In this document: one piece after another, positions 63,705 to 64,000 of the stretch
Numbering within the stretch: position 1 is the first letter of the stretch
Layout: each line of letters begins with the position of its first letter
Assembly: GCA_036874045.1 (NCBI GenBank)
Contig: CM072345.1
Span: forward strand, 11,518,501-11,582,500
Length of the DNA: 64,000 nt
Direction: 5' to 3'
Source: Cymodocea nodosa
Lineage: Eukaryota > Streptophyta > Magnoliopsida > Alismatales > Cymodoceaceae
Translations under genes and position numbers: made by a program
Notes under the pieces: generated by a model
What the model was told of the DNA's origin: nothing
What the model saw: only the letters and a program-made list of their open reading frames with translations
Databases searched by the model: none

Positions 63705-64000
63705 GTATGTGTTGATGTTTAAAGGAAAACTTTTTTGTTTTCTCTGAATTTTTAAGTGGCCTTTGCTTTCAAGAATTACATATTTTATTTGGTTGGAGAG
63801 TGAGAAAAGCTTTTCCCAATAATAAGCTTACTACTTCTGACAAAACTTCTTCTCCATCCATTGATTGGAATGAAATTGCTCCTGAAGCAAGAACTTATCA
63901 CGGATCATATAATAATGGGGCCAGCATAGCTTTCATATTTCATGTCAAAACTTGAAACCTCTGCTGTCCTAGATGGATTACTACAACGTTACCCATGAAC
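63705..64000 (+). other. Myosin intron 14 (continues past the window)
   Basis: Begins with GTATGT after the LFKLEQE codons. No next exon (expected to start near an EYExDGIDWTKV-like segment) is visible before the edge. Confidence 0.7.

Noticed and set aside
63771-63960. Possible next myosin exon near the right edge
   Set aside because: Translation does not resemble the conserved motor segment expected next, and flanking splice sites are poor.

Overview
The window is nuclear DNA of a flowering plant, most likely a monocot outside the grasses. That placement is inferred from the style of the proteins and the GC-rich exons set in very AT-rich spacers; no marker gene proves it. The genes have plant-type spliced structures and plant-only families: class VIII myosin, TCP, PARC6/CDP1 and DUF4408/DUF761. 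Spacers and introns are full of worn DNA transposons, MITEs, LINE and SINE pieces, AT microsatellites and short tandem arrays. No bacterial features, CRISPR arrays or tRNA genes were seen.

Layout, left to right. A Copia fossil lies at 390-965. A seven-exon serine carboxypeptidase-like gene (minus, 1656-4963) follows. A small secreted 8-cysteine peptide gene (plus, 7396-7671) has a clear TATA box. A repeat-dense AT-rich block at 9157-12808 holds four tandem or duplicated blocks and a 1-kb MITE. A single-exon nicotinamidase (minus, 13307-13900) is next, then the 12-exon plastid-division gene PARC6/CDP1 (minus, 14830-21458), which has a hAT fossil in intron 3. The RNA polymerase common subunit gene NRPB12 (plus, 23361-24461) is divergent from PARC6.

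Further right come a long AT-rich spacer with diverged repeats and a SINE (24.5-31 kb), a RING E3 ligase (minus, 31036-32187), a 2.6-kb hAT fossil (32671-35244), a class I TCP transcription factor (plus, 37123-38073), a two-membrane-segment DUF4408/DUF761 protein (plus, 41903-42619), the intronless organellar DEAD-box helicase RH47/ISE1 (minus, 45070-46887) and a class VIII myosin (plus, from 51638). The myosin runs off the right edge after 14 exons (582 codons seen).

The genes do not form an operon or an evident cluster; they are ordinary single plant genes. PARC6 (plastid division), RH47/ISE1 (organelle RNA, plasmodesmata) and myosin VIII (plasmodesmata, plasma membrane) share loose themes of organelles and cell-to-cell traffic, but nothing here shows a functional link. 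Exon limits were read by hand from GT/AG sites and reading phase. In the SCPL, PARC6, NRPB12 and myosin models every junction keeps phase. I found no convincing undescribed system; the least explained item is the 8-cysteine peptide gene.
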